Below, in pieces: positions 43,243-51,552 of a stretch of DNA of 53,574 nt. Position 1 is the first letter of the stretch; each line of letters starts with the position of its first letter. The notes beneath the pieces are model-generated. The model was not told where the DNA came from, made no database searches, and saw only the letters and a list, made by a program, of their open reading frames with translations. The translations under genes and the position numbers were made by a program. This stretch comes from a bacterium (GTDB lineage: Bacteria; Desulfobacterota; Desulfobulbia; Desulfobulbales; Desulfobulbaceae): assembly GCA_030538155.1 (NCBI GenBank), contig JAUNUN010000009.1, forward strand, positions 3,613 through 57,186, read 5' to 3'.

Positions 43243-44205
43243 CTATGCCATTCCCTTGTGCATATCCAGCCCCATGGTGCGGCAGATGCCCTCAGCAAGC
43301 GCCATCTCGGGCTGCCACCCTGTAGCCGCCGTAAGCGGCCCGCTATCCGCCACCCAGTTCGGATGCAGCAACTCCCGCACCTTCCAGGGCGTCAGCATGG
43401 GCGCATGACCACTCAGCCCGGCAGCCGCCAGATTACATTGTGCCAGCGTTTTGGCCAGCCAGTCGGGCACCATGATACGGACGATCCCCTTACCCCGACA
43501 CTGGGCCGCAATGTCGATAATCTCCTGCCAGGTGTAGCCTTGGGGTCGGCCGTCGCCCACCTCGTAGACCGCATGCTTCACCGCATGATTGAGTCCGGGC
43601 CGCTCCAGCCAGGTCAAGATAGCTGCAGCAAGATCACCCACATAGAGCATGGAAACACGACTTGCAGGAGAGCCGAGCACCGGCGCAATGCCCCGGAACA
43701 TGGTCTGAAAGAGGGGCAGGAGTTCGCGGTCGCCCGGTCCATAGACCGCAGCCGGGCGGAAGACTGTCCAGAAAAGATTCTCGCCCAGCCTGCGCAGGGC
43801 CTCTTCACCGGCACGCTTGCTGGCGGCATAGAGGGAAAGCTGGGGTTCACGGGCAGCTAAAGAGGAAATCAGCAAAAAACGTGGCGGGCTTTTTTGGGCC
43901 TGTGCCGCCTGTGCCAGGCTGGCAACCCCGTCTTCATTGGCGCCGCTAAAGGCAGGGGCCGAGGCACCGCGCACCGCGCCTGCACAGTGGATCAGGCTAT
44001 CCGCACCTGCAAGCAGCTCTCCCAGGGCTGCCTTTTCTGCGCAATCGCCCTTGACCCACTCAATTTTTGCTGGCAGTTGCGAGCATTTATGAACTGATCC
44101 AGGCCGCACCAGGGCCCGCACCCGATAACCTGCGCCAAGGAGCCGGGCCGCCACCGCGCCGCCGATGAAGCCGGTAGCACCGGTTAAGGCAATGGTTCTC
44201 ACCAT
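43243..44205 (-). CDS. CerR-like NAD(P)-dependent epimerase/reductase
   Basis: The ATG at 44205, one base after the stop of the acyl-AMP ligase gene, gives 320 residues. Extended SDR motifs are LTGATGFIGGAVAARLL, HCAGAVRGAS, LISSLAARE and YAASKRAGEEAL (Tyr-x3-Lys). In Caulobacter the equivalent gene (cerR) encodes the epimerase-like protein that reduces the ceramide 3-keto group. The operon with acyl-AMP ligase and, 140 bases on, acyl carrier protein supports that job here. A sugar-epimerase role is the alternative. Confidence 0.85.
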   Translation of the reverse strand: MVRTIALTGATGFIGGAVAARLLGAGYRVRALVRPGSVHKCSQLPAKIEWVKGDCAEKAALGELLAGADSLIHCAGAVRGASAPAFSGANEDGVASLAQAAQAQKSPPRFLLISSLAAREPQLSLYAASKRAGEEALRRLGENLFWTVFRPAAVYGPGDRELLPLFQTMFRGIAPVLGSPASRVSMLYVGDLAAAILTWLERPGLNHAVKHAVYEVGDGRPQGYTWQEIIDIAAQCRGKGIVRIMVPDWLAKTLAQCNLAAAGLSGHAPMLTPWKVRELLHPNWVADSGPLTAATGWQPEMALAEGICRTMGLDMHKGMA

Positions 44206-44206
44206 T

Positions 44207-45976
44207 TTACGATACAGATTCCACCGGAACAGTGCTGACGACTGTACTTTTCTCCTGCCCGGACTGCACCAGACGCAGATACACCTTTCTGGTGGCATGG
44301 CGGGAGGGTTTACCTGAAGTGGTGCGCACCAGTACGTCCTTGTCCACCAGTTCGACCCGGCAATCAATGCCGATCTCCTGCTGGATGAGCTGGTGCAAAG
44401 CCGCCACCAGTTGCAGGCGCTTGTCCCGGTCTTTTTCCCGGTATTCCAGCAAAACGACAGGCTGATCATAGCCCTGTGCATTGGGAAGGGCAAAGGCGGT
44501 GCTGTCGCCGGTGCGCACCCCCGGCTGGGATTCCGCCAGATACTCGATATCCTGCGGTAGGATATTGCGGCCATTGACGATGATGGTGTCCTTGGCCCGA
44601 CCCACAATAACCACCTCGGCCCCGGTCTGGTAGGCGACGTCGCCCGTATTGAGCCAGCCATCCGGCGAGAGCACCTCGCTGGTGGCCTCGGTATTGCCGA
44701 AATAGCCGGACATCACGCTTGCGCCGCGCACATGAAGAATGCCGCAGCGCCGCTCATCCAGGACTTGCCCCTCTTCATCCTTGATCTCCAGCTCATAGCC
44801 GGGTAGGCGGTGGCCGCAGGTGATAAAGGTGTTGCTGCGGCCGTTTTCCCCTGCCCCGCTGCTGAGCGGTACGGCCATATGATCACGGGCCAGCCGCTCG
44901 GCATCGACCTCATCCACCTCGATACCCGCGCCCAAGCGGCCGAAGCAGACGGCCAGCGAGCACTCCGCCATGCCGTAACAGGGCAGAAAGGCGCGGCAAT
45001 CAAAACCGGCAGGTTTGAGCCGCTGGGCAAAGAATTCCAGGGTCTCCTTGCGGATCATTTCCGCGCCCACACCTGCAATCCGCCAGGCATGGAGATCGTA
45101 GTTGCCGATCTCATCGTCGCGCAGACGGCGCGCAGCCAGGTCGTAGCCGAAGGGCGGACCAAAGGAGATGGTACCCCGGTTTTCCGACATCAGCTTCAGC
45201 CACAATCGGGGCCGCATGGCAAAGTCGCGCGTACTGAGATAGTCCACCGAAATCTGGCCGACCAGCGGAGCCAGTAAAAGACCGACCAGACCCATATCAT
45301 GATAAAAGGGCAGCCAAGACACCGCGCGGTCGCCCCGACGCAACTGCACACCATGGCTGATGATGGCCTTGGCGTTTTCCAGCACCGCAGCCTGGGTAAT
45401 CATCACGCCCCTGGGAAAACGGGTGCTGCCCGAAGTGTACTGCAGGTAGGCCAGTTCATCCGGCCTCTGCGGCTTGAGGGGGGTATCGGCATCGGGCAGT
45501 TGCACAAAGGTGCGCATATTGCCCGCAAAGCGGAGCGCGAGCCCATCTGCGGCGTCCAAAAGATAGGGCAGGTAGTCGTCTCCGGCCATGGCCGCCTCGG
45601 CTTGGCAGATGAGAAGCAGGCGCTTCAACTGGGCTGCGTACTCCTGCTGGCCGCCAAGGTTCACCTTAGCAGGCAAGGGCACGGGCACATAGCCCGCATA
45701 CTGGCAGGCATAAAAAAAACGGACAAAATTGGGCTCGGTCGCGGCAACCAGGGCCACCCGGGCACCACGGGGCATATTCAGGCTGAGGAGCTTGCGCGCC
45801 AAAGCGCGCGCCTCATCGCGCAAAACCGTATAGGGCAGAACCTCTGCAAGAGTTCCCCGGCCGGAATAAAAATTGTATCCGGTATCACCTTGCGCGGCGT
45901 AGTCCATCGCCTCGGCCAGCGTGCTCAGGTGATCCATTTGCAGCGGCAAGGCGTGCACAGTAGGTGTGGCCTTCAT
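44207..45976 (-). CDS. Fatty acyl-AMP ligase / acyl-ACP synthetase (AasR-like)
   Basis: This 589-residue adenylate-forming enzyme has the A3 core YLQYTSGSTRFPRGVM, SWLPFYHDMGLVG (typical of fatty acyl-AMP ligases), PCYGMAECSLAV, DGWLNTGD and the C-terminal lysine region SGKPSRHATRKVYLR. It activates a fatty acid to acyl-AMP and probably loads it on the acyl carrier protein. A promoter candidate lies 70-95 bases upstream. In Caulobacter the equivalent is AasR of the ceramide pathway. Confidence 0.92.
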   Translation of the reverse strand: MKATPTVHALPLQMDHLSTLAEAMDYAAQGDTGYNFYSGRGTLAEVLPYTVLRDEARALARKLLSLNMPRGARVALVAATEPNFVRFFYACQYAGYVPVPLPAKVNLGGQQEYAAQLKRLLLICQAEAAMAGDDYLPYLLDAADGLALRFAGNMRTFVQLPDADTPLKPQRPDELAYLQYTSGSTRFPRGVMITQAAVLENAKAIISHGVQLRRGDRAVSWLPFYHDMGLVGLLLAPLVGQISVDYLSTRDFAMRPRLWLKLMSENRGTISFGPPFGYDLAARRLRDDEIGNYDLHAWRIAGVGAEMIRKETLEFFAQRLKPAGFDCRAFLPCYGMAECSLAVCFGRLGAGIEVDEVDAERLARDHMAVPLSSGAGENGRSNTFITCGHRLPGYELEIKDEEGQVLDERRCGILHVRGASVMSGYFGNTEATSEVLSPDGWLNTGDVAYQTGAEVVIVGRAKDTIIVNGRNILPQDIEYLAESQPGVRTGDSTAFALPNAQGYDQPVVLLEYREKDRDKRLQLVAALHQLIQQEIGIDCRVELVDKDVLVRTTSGKPSRHATRKVYLRLVQSGQEKSTVVSTVPVESVS

Positions 45977-46042
45977 ATGGTACAGCCTTTTCAGCAGGAG
46001 ATGAACAGGAGTGGTTGCTTCACTTGGAACTACGGCTCGGCT

Positions 46043-46071
46043 ACTATAATAAAAAACTCACACATTACCAA
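46043..46071 (-). promoter_or_regulatory. Probable sigma-70 promoter for the acyl-AMP ligase operon
   Basis: On the minus strand TTGGTA (46066-46071) and TATAGT (46043-46048) are separated by exactly 17 bp within an AT-rich stretch. The start codon lies 67 bases downstream. Confidence 0.6.
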
Positions 46072-46191
46072 TCCATTCTGAAAAATTGAACAGGATTCGC
46101 ATCTGTGCTTCCATTAAAAACAGGGTGATCCAGCGGCATTAGTGCAATCAGCGCAATCAACGGAGAATTGCGGCCAGCCTGCGATTGCAAT

Positions 46192-47160
46192 TCAGCGCAC
46201 ACCGCCCTTCAGGTACAGACGCAGGGAAAGTGTGCACAGGGCAAAAAGCGGATGACGGCGGAGAAAGGGGCCGGCCTCCATGCGCAGCCCGGAATGGCGC
46301 TCGATCTTCCAGAGGATGTAGTCCACCCCGCCCTGAAAGGTATAGGCAGCCTTCATCAGCCTGAGCAGGGAGAGCAGCTTGCCCTGCACGATGCGCAAAC
46401 GCCAGGCGAGGCGAGCGAGCGTACGGCTGGATGAGGCAATCTCTACCTGATATTCCTGGTTTTCCTGAGTTTCAGCAGTTCTTGCCACAGGCGCGACACC
46501 TGCTATCCCGGTCAGGGCCGGCGGAGTAATGGCCCTGTAATAGGCGGCGGAGGCCTTGAAGAGTTGGGCCTGCCGCTCGGGCCGCTCGGGCCTGAACTCT
46601 GCCCGGTAGGTCCAGGTTAAACCTTTTTGCCACAGATCCTGCGTACTCCAACGTGCAGGCAAAAGCGGCAGAACGCGACCGATAAAGGTAGAGACAGCCG
46701 TCGCAAAGGCGGCATATATCTCCTGTTCAGTGGCCTCATCACGCACCCAAGCCAGGGCTGTGGGCTGGCAGAACCGGGCCCAGAGGTAGGAGTGAAACCA
46801 GCGCCTTGAAACACCCTTATTCAGGTCATTCAGGCTTAAAAGCGCATACTTGGCGCGCAGCTTTTGAACGCCGGCACCATCCGCAGCAAGTTCTGCTTCC
46901 AGATAGTAGACATTGGGCGGCAAAAGGGCATTGAGCCGGGCGGCAAACCTGTTTCGATGCGCAGCTTCATAGCTGTCTACCACGGCATAGAGATCAAAGA
47001 GGCCGTTCAAATCGCCGCTGTGCAGGCAAGAACCGTAGAGGAGCACGGCGCGCAGATTTGTGCCGTAGCGGGACTGCAACAGCTCAACCAGAGGTCTCAT
47101 GCTTGTGGCAGGCTTGGGTGCATGGTCGGCAATGCAGGCGGCGAGTTGGCTTTGCTTCAT
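46192..47160 (-). CDS. Tam41/Mmp37-like phosphatidate cytidylyltransferase-family protein
   Basis: The ATG at 47160 overlaps the stop of the lipid kinase gene (ATGA), giving 322 residues. A nucleotidyltransferase start LLYGSCLHSGD with FDLYAVVD (metal acids near D50, D56 and D62) is followed by KLRAKYALLSLNDL and a helical region (HSYLWARFCQPTALAW and WTYRAEFRPE). The order matches Tam41, which makes CDP-diacylglycerol from phosphatidic acid and CTP and is rare in bacteria. Coupling to a lipid kinase and, upstream, a CDP-alcohol transferase suggests it activates a phosphorylated lipid, perhaps ceramide- or sphingosine-phosphate. The family match is by pattern. Confidence 0.7.
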   Translation of the reverse strand: MKQSQLAACIADHAPKPATSMRPLVELLQSRYGTNLRAVLLYGSCLHSGDLNGLFDLYAVVDSYEAAHRNRFAARLNALLPPNVYYLEAELAADGAGVQKLRAKYALLSLNDLNKGVSRRWFHSYLWARFCQPTALAWVRDEATEQEIYAAFATAVSTFIGRVLPLLPARWSTQDLWQKGLTWTYRAEFRPERPERQAQLFKASAAYYRAITPPALTGIAGVAPVARTAETQENQEYQVEIASSSRTLARLAWRLRIVQGKLLSLLRLMKAAYTFQGGVDYILWKIERHSGLRMEAGPFLRRHPLFALCTLSLRLYLKGGVR

Positions 47161-48143
47161 TTCAGCCCCCGCACAAAGTTGAGGCTGCCGCCGCAACTGA
47201 CCTGGATTGGCTCCTCCACATGTGCGGAAAAGTAGAGTTCGCCATCCAGGGCCAGCGGGCCATCAAGCCGAAGTTGCAGGCTCTGGCAGTTCCAGGACAG
47301 ATAGCCCTGCGCGCCTCGTGCTGCCCAGGCCTGCCCCAAGGCCAAGAACGGCAAGCGCCAGGCCGCCCCGCCTGCCTGTGCCTCTACTAAGGTGCAGCGC
47401 AGGGGGCCGTCTGCTGCCCTGCTCCAAAAGGGTTTGAGCCCAAAAATCAGCCGTTCGTGGGTGCTGATCAGGCCAAGGAGAGCATCCACTCTCTGTTCCG
47501 GTTGCTTGTCGGCGGGCGTGTTTTTACTGACTCTGTTTTGACTGCTTAGGCTCAGGCTGGTACTCAGGCGTTTTCTTGCGCCCCTGCCCACGATGGCGGC
47601 TGCCAGGGAGCGGGCCATGGTCAAGACAATGCCGGGCAGGCCCTGCCAGCCCTGGTTGTGGAGATGGTTCTGGTAGTAGCGGATGCCCTGGCTGATGGCG
47701 GCCAGGCCCAAAAACATGCCGTAGCGGTCTTCCTGGCCGGGTATCTGCAAACGCAGGATCGGCCGCTTGACACAGCGCATGTCGGCAAGGCTTGCCTGTG
47801 TCAGTAAAGACCGCAGAGCCTTGACAGGGTTGCCTGCCAGACCTGCATCAGCGGCGATCATATTGGTGGTACCGGCGGCGAGTACGGCAAGCGGCGGCAG
47901 GTGAGCAAAGGGTTTTTTGACAAAAAGCGCGCTCAAGACCGCCTGCACCGTGCCGTCGCCACCGCAGATGATCAACAGATCAGGCGATTGCCCGGCCAGC
48001 TCCGCAAGCGCGGCCTGTACCTCGCCCGGCGACCGCACCACAAAAGCTATCATCTGCTGAGAGGCACCGGCCTCCTGCGCCAATACCCCTGGATGGCGGC
48101 GATTGAAGCCGCTTAAGGGATTATAGAGGACCGCAATTCGCAA
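47157..48143 (-). CDS. Lipid kinase of the diacylglycerol/sphingosine kinase family
   Basis: This 328-residue protein starts at a TTG (RIAVLYNPLSGF), since no ATG fits. DAGK-catalytic motifs are LYNPLSG, the nucleotide loop G61-G-D-G-T65 and VLAAGTTNMIAADAG. It is YegS/LCB-kinase-like and would phosphorylate a lipid hydroxyl. It is followed with overlap by the Tam41-like gene and preceded by the CDP-alcohol transferase, in one operon. Substrate (diacylglycerol, ceramide or long-chain base) is unknown. Confidence 0.9.
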   Translation of the reverse strand: MRIAVLYNPLSGFNRRHPGVLAQEAGASQQMIAFVVRSPGEVQAALAELAGQSPDLLIICGGDGTVQAVLSALFVKKPFAHLPPLAVLAAGTTNMIAADAGLAGNPVKALRSLLTQASLADMRCVKRPILRLQIPGQEDRYGMFLGLAAISQGIRYYQNHLHNQGWQGLPGIVLTMARSLAAAIVGRGARKRLSTSLSLSSQNRVSKNTPADKQPEQRVDALLGLISTHERLIFGLKPFWSRAADGPLRCTLVEAQAGGAAWRLPFLALGQAWAARGAQGYLSWNCQSLQLRLDGPLALDGELYFSAHVEEPIQVSCGGSLNFVRGLK

Positions 48144-48178
48144 CAGTTTCGTGTGTCTGTAAAGGTGGCTACGAAAAC

Positions 48179-49402
48179 TCAGCCTTTGCTGCGGCCGGTG
48201 AAGATGCGGGCCGCCAAGGTATGCGCATAGGGCGGCTTATCCACATCAAGCAGCCAAGAGCGAAGCGGCGCACCCTGCTTGACGCGCACATAGGCGGCAT
48301 AGCCGAGCCTTGCCATGAGTGCAAGCGTGGTCAGAACCGTCCACAGGGTGACCGCCGCCAGGCCCAGATCCGGCCGCCCGGCCAGAAAACATACTGTCAG
48401 CAAAATCAGGTTGGGATTGCGGCGGGCAGTAATCAAGCGGAAATAGGAATCAAGCGGCTGCCAGCAGAAGATGCCGAAACGGCCCAGGAACCATTGAAAG
48501 CTACCCTCCACCAATCGCCCGGCAATGTAAAAGACAAGAATCAGCAGAAAATGGCCGCTCAGGGGGATACTCAGCCCGGCCACCATGACGGCAGGCAGGC
48601 CTAGTCCCCAGAGCATGTACCACAGCGGCGGATGGACAATGTCAATGATGTGGTCGAAATAATGGCCAAAACGGCTGGAAGTGAGAGTCACCCGGGCCAG
48701 TTTGCCGTCCACGGTGTCAAGAAAGGTCATGAGCCAGGCGGCAACAAGGCCGGGCGCGTATTGGCCGTTGGCAAAGCAGAGGCCTGCAAGTATAACCAGC
48801 AGAAATCCGGCAAAGGTCACCTGGTTGGGCTTCAGCCCAAGGCGCACACACCAGGCCACCACCTGCTTGGCGGGCCAAGGCCAGGCCCACTTGGTGACCA
48901 GATCGGTCACGCCCTTGTAGGACCAGTCAAAGAGGCGCTGTTCAAGGGCCGGCTTGCTCTCGGCAGTGATGGGCAAGACAAAGGCGGCCTCGCTCTTGCG
49001 CAGCTTGCTCTGGAAATTGACGCTGAGATCCGTCGGGGTGCTGATCTGGATCCCTTCTTCCAGGAGCGCAGCGGCGGCGGTAGGCGCGGCCTCGGTAGCG
49101 CCGAGCAGGGCCAGGGCCTGCATGGCCTGAGCGGCCGGGACATGGGCGGCAAGCACCTGCCCTGCGACTCCATCCAGTTTGAGAACCAGGTTCGGGGTTG
49201 CGCCCAGATGCTTGATCAGGCGATCATCAAAGAGGTAGTCGCCCCGGATGAGGAGTACATGCTCCTCCGGCGGCAGAGCGGTAAGGGACTCTTCCCCTAT
49301 GGGGATGACGCTCAGCCCGAGGAGGCGTTCCATGCGCTCGCCGGAACTCATGCCCCAGATGGTGATGGAGCTTGACTGGGAGATATGCAGATACAGACTC
49401 AT
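48179..49402 (-). CDS. CDP-alcohol phosphotransferase with an extra N-terminal domain
   Basis: The ATG at 49402 gives 407 residues. The C-terminal half has the full motif D229-x2-D-G-x2-A-R-x8-G-x3-D250-x3-D254 and six membrane helices (FAGFLLVILAGLCFANG, GHFLLILVFYIAGRLV and others). Such enzymes join a CDP-activated group to an alcohol (inositol phosphate, glycerol phosphate, choline and so on). The N-terminal 150 residues (SITIWGMSSGERMERLLG, HVLLIRGDYLFDDRLI) resemble a reduced nucleotidyltransferase domain, as in fused inositol-phosphate cytidylyltransferase/transferase proteins, but lack a clear GxGxR loop. Divergent from the metallophosphatase gene with starts 15 bases apart. Confidence 0.88.
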   Translation of the reverse strand: MSLYLHISQSSSITIWGMSSGERMERLLGLSVIPIGEESLTALPPEEHVLLIRGDYLFDDRLIKHLGATPNLVLKLDGVAGQVLAAHVPAAQAMQALALLGATEAAPTAAAALLEEGIQISTPTDLSVNFQSKLRKSEAAFVLPITAESKPALEQRLFDWSYKGVTDLVTKWAWPWPAKQVVAWCVRLGLKPNQVTFAGFLLVILAGLCFANGQYAPGLVAAWLMTFLDTVDGKLARVTLTSSRFGHYFDHIIDIVHPPLWYMLWGLGLPAVMVAGLSIPLSGHFLLILVFYIAGRLVEGSFQWFLGRFGIFCWQPLDSYFRLITARRNPNLILLTVCFLAGRPDLGLAAVTLWTVLTTLALMARLGYAAYVRVKQGAPLRSWLLDVDKPPYAHTLAARIFTGRSKG

Positions 49403-49416
49403 GGCATGGTCACAAA

Positions 49417-50436
49417 ATGATAAAAATGGCGGACCATAAAAGCCCGCAGCAGAGAAAGCCCTGGATGCTGGCCCACCTTTCCGATCCGCACCTTGCCTGC
49501 ACGGCAAGGTTGCAACTGCGCGATCTGCAAGGTAAACGCTTCAAACGCATCCTGGGTCGACTACGCTGGCATCTGAAGCGGCGTTTCAGGCAGGATGAGC
49601 GCCTGCTTACCATGCTGGGCAACGACCTGCAACAGACAGGGGCCGATCACATCGCCATCACCGGCGATTTATGCCACTTGAGCCTGGCCGTCGAATTTGC
49701 CGCCGCGCGAGTCTGGCTGGAAGGCTTGGGCGATCCGGCCGGCTTGAGCCTGGTTCTGGGCAATCACGACCAGTATGTGGCCACGGAAGAGGCGCAGAGT
49801 TGGGGTCTGCTCCTGCCCTGGCTGCGCGGTGATGCGCAGCAGGCTGCCGAACACCGGCCTGCAGAACTGGAGGTCTTCTTTCCCCTGGTGCAGCGGCGGG
49901 GCCGCATCGTGCTCATCAGCCTGAACACGGCTAGGCCCAGCGCCCTACACCTGGCTTCGGGCAGCATCGGCACCAGCCAGCTTGAACGCCTGCAGCAGAT
50001 ACTCGCCTTGCTGCAGGGGCAGGGGCTTTTTCGCATTGTGCTCCTGCACCACCCGCCCGGCCAGGGCCTGCTCAGCCGCAGGCGCGGCCTGACCGATGGC
50101 GCTGAACTGCGGGCGCTTCTTCAAGCTTATGGGGCGGAGTTGATCCTCTGCGGTCACAGCCACCATTGCATCAGTTCTAACCTGCCCGGCCCCAGCGGCC
50201 CCATTCCCCTTCTGGGCGCACCCTCCATTACCTCCATTGAAAAACAGCTGGAAAAACGGAGCAGGTATTATCTCATAGCCATCCATGAAGAAAGCCCCCC
50301 ACCTGCCGCAAACATCAGCAGCAGCGATAGCAATGGCTGGACCATCACGGTGCGCAGCCGCCTGCTTGCACCTGATGGCCAGAGTTTTATCGACGGCCCT
50401 GAGCCGCAACTCTTCAGGCTGATACCATCAAGATGA
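49417..50436 (+). CDS. Calcineurin-like metallophosphoesterase
   Basis: The ATG at 49417 (or 49426) gives 339 residues. Metal-binding motifs are LSDPHL (D-x-H), ITGDLC (GD), LGNHDQ (GNHD), LLHHPP and CGHSHH (GHxH). The set is complete. Members cleave phosphomonoesters or diesters, including lipid pyrophosphate intermediates (LpxH-like). The position in the lipid block suggests removal of a phosphate from a lipid or headgroup precursor. It overlaps lptG by 9 bases at its end. Confidence 0.9.
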   Translation: MIKMADHKSPQQRKPWMLAHLSDPHLACTARLQLRDLQGKRFKRILGRLRWHLKRRFRQDERLLTMLGNDLQQTGADHIAITGDLCHLSLAVEFAAARVWLEGLGDPAGLSLVLGNHDQYVATEEAQSWGLLLPWLRGDAQQAAEHRPAELEVFFPLVQRRGRIVLISLNTARPSALHLASGSIGTSQLERLQQILALLQGQGLFRIVLLHHPPGQGLLSRRRGLTDGAELRALLQAYGAELILCGHSHHCISSNLPGPSGPIPLLGAPSITSIEKQLEKRSRYYLIAIHEESPPPAANISSSDSNGWTITVRSRLLAPDGQSFIDGPEPQLFRLIPSR

Positions 50437-51531
50437 AAGCCCCTGCCTGGCTCCGCGCCAAAACAGCTTGCGCAGGCGGATAAAGGCGACAAGCCCAATC
50501 AGGGCCACAGGCAGCACTGCGGTGAGGAAGGGGTGCAAACCAAAGATCAAGCCCCACTGCACCGTGATCTGATCAAAAAAATAGAGAACAATACCGGCAA
50601 AGGAGCCGATGGCCATGCGGAAACCAGCGCCGATGCTGCGGGTGGAGCCAAAGACGAAACTCAGGGCCAGAAGCGCCATAACAAGCGTATTCAAAGGCAC
50701 GGTCAACTTGCGCCACAGGGCGGTGGCATATTGGCTGCTGTTCTGGCCGCTCTCCTCTAAGGTTGTGATAAAGCGGATCAAATCAGGCGTGGTCAGGCTG
50801 TAGGGCGGCGTGCCCAGCACCCCGGCCTGGGCCGAAGTGAGAAAGTCTTCGACCGGCAACAGGGTTACGGTATCGCTCTGAATAATGTTGTCCTGGTCAA
50901 TAATTTTGCGGCTGACCTCATGCAGGGTCCAGAGCCGTTCGCTTTCCAAACGGGCCTGTTGTGCCTGCAGGTAGGACTGTAACCTGCCCTGCCCGTCAAA
51001 GCTGAAGATGATCACACCCTCGGCCAACTCAGGCGTCAGCATGCGTTCCACCCGAATATAGGATGCGCCCCGGCGCAGCCAGAAGCCATCCCCAAGAACA
51101 GTCAGCCCCTGTTCCATGCTGCCGGCGCGACTCTCTCGGGCCCGCGCCTCTACCTCCATGCGCGGCACCGCAAACTCGCCCAAAAGGGAAGCCCCCACCA
51201 ACATGAGCAGACTTGCGCCCAACACGGCGGCACTGATGCGCAGGGCGGAAACACCGCCTGCCTCCATACCCACCAGTTCGCCATGATCGGCCAGGGAGCC
51301 CATGGCGCTGATGCCTCCAAGCAAAGTGGTGATGGGCAAGAGATCAAGCATGCGTTTAGGCAGGGTAAGGAGCACCACCAGAACGGCATCGATGAAGCGA
51401 AAACCGCCCCGGCCCACCTCATCCAGTTGGGAGAGCAGCTCCAAGAGGCTGAGCAGCACCACTAAAATGGCCAGGATGAGCAGGCAGTGGCGCAGAAAGA
51501 TGCGGCCAATGTAGCGATCAAGAATTTTCAT
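50428..51531 (-). CDS. lptG: LptG-like permease
   Basis: This 367-residue protein has the YjgP/YjgQ fold: two N-terminal helices (CLLILAILVVLLSLLELLSQ and nearby), PKRMLDLLPITTLLGGISAMG, a periplasmic beta-jellyroll, and C-terminal helices (LNTLVMALLALSFVFG, QWGLIFGLHPFLTAVLP). With LptF and LptB it forms the LPS extractor of the inner membrane. It follows lptF by 21 bases. In this setting the cargo could be LPS or the locally made lipid. Confidence 0.9.
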   Translation of the reverse strand: MKILDRYIGRIFLRHCLLILAILVVLLSLLELLSQLDEVGRGGFRFIDAVLVVLLTLPKRMLDLLPITTLLGGISAMGSLADHGELVGMEAGGVSALRISAAVLGASLLMLVGASLLGEFAVPRMEVEARARESRAGSMEQGLTVLGDGFWLRRGASYIRVERMLTPELAEGVIIFSFDGQGRLQSYLQAQQARLESERLWTLHEVSRKIIDQDNIIQSDTVTLLPVEDFLTSAQAGVLGTPPYSLTTPDLIRFITTLEESGQNSSQYATALWRKLTVPLNTLVMALLALSFVFGSTRSIGAGFRMAIGSFAGIVLYFFDQITVQWGLIFGLHPFLTAVLPVALIGLVAFIRLRKLFWRGARQGLSS

Positions 51532-51552
51532 GGCCGAGCCCTGGTCAGTGCA

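Noticed and set aside
44206..44661. N-terminal extension of the CerR-like gene
   Set aside because: It overlaps the acyl-AMP ligase in another frame; the SDR cofactor motif begins right at the ATG at 44205.
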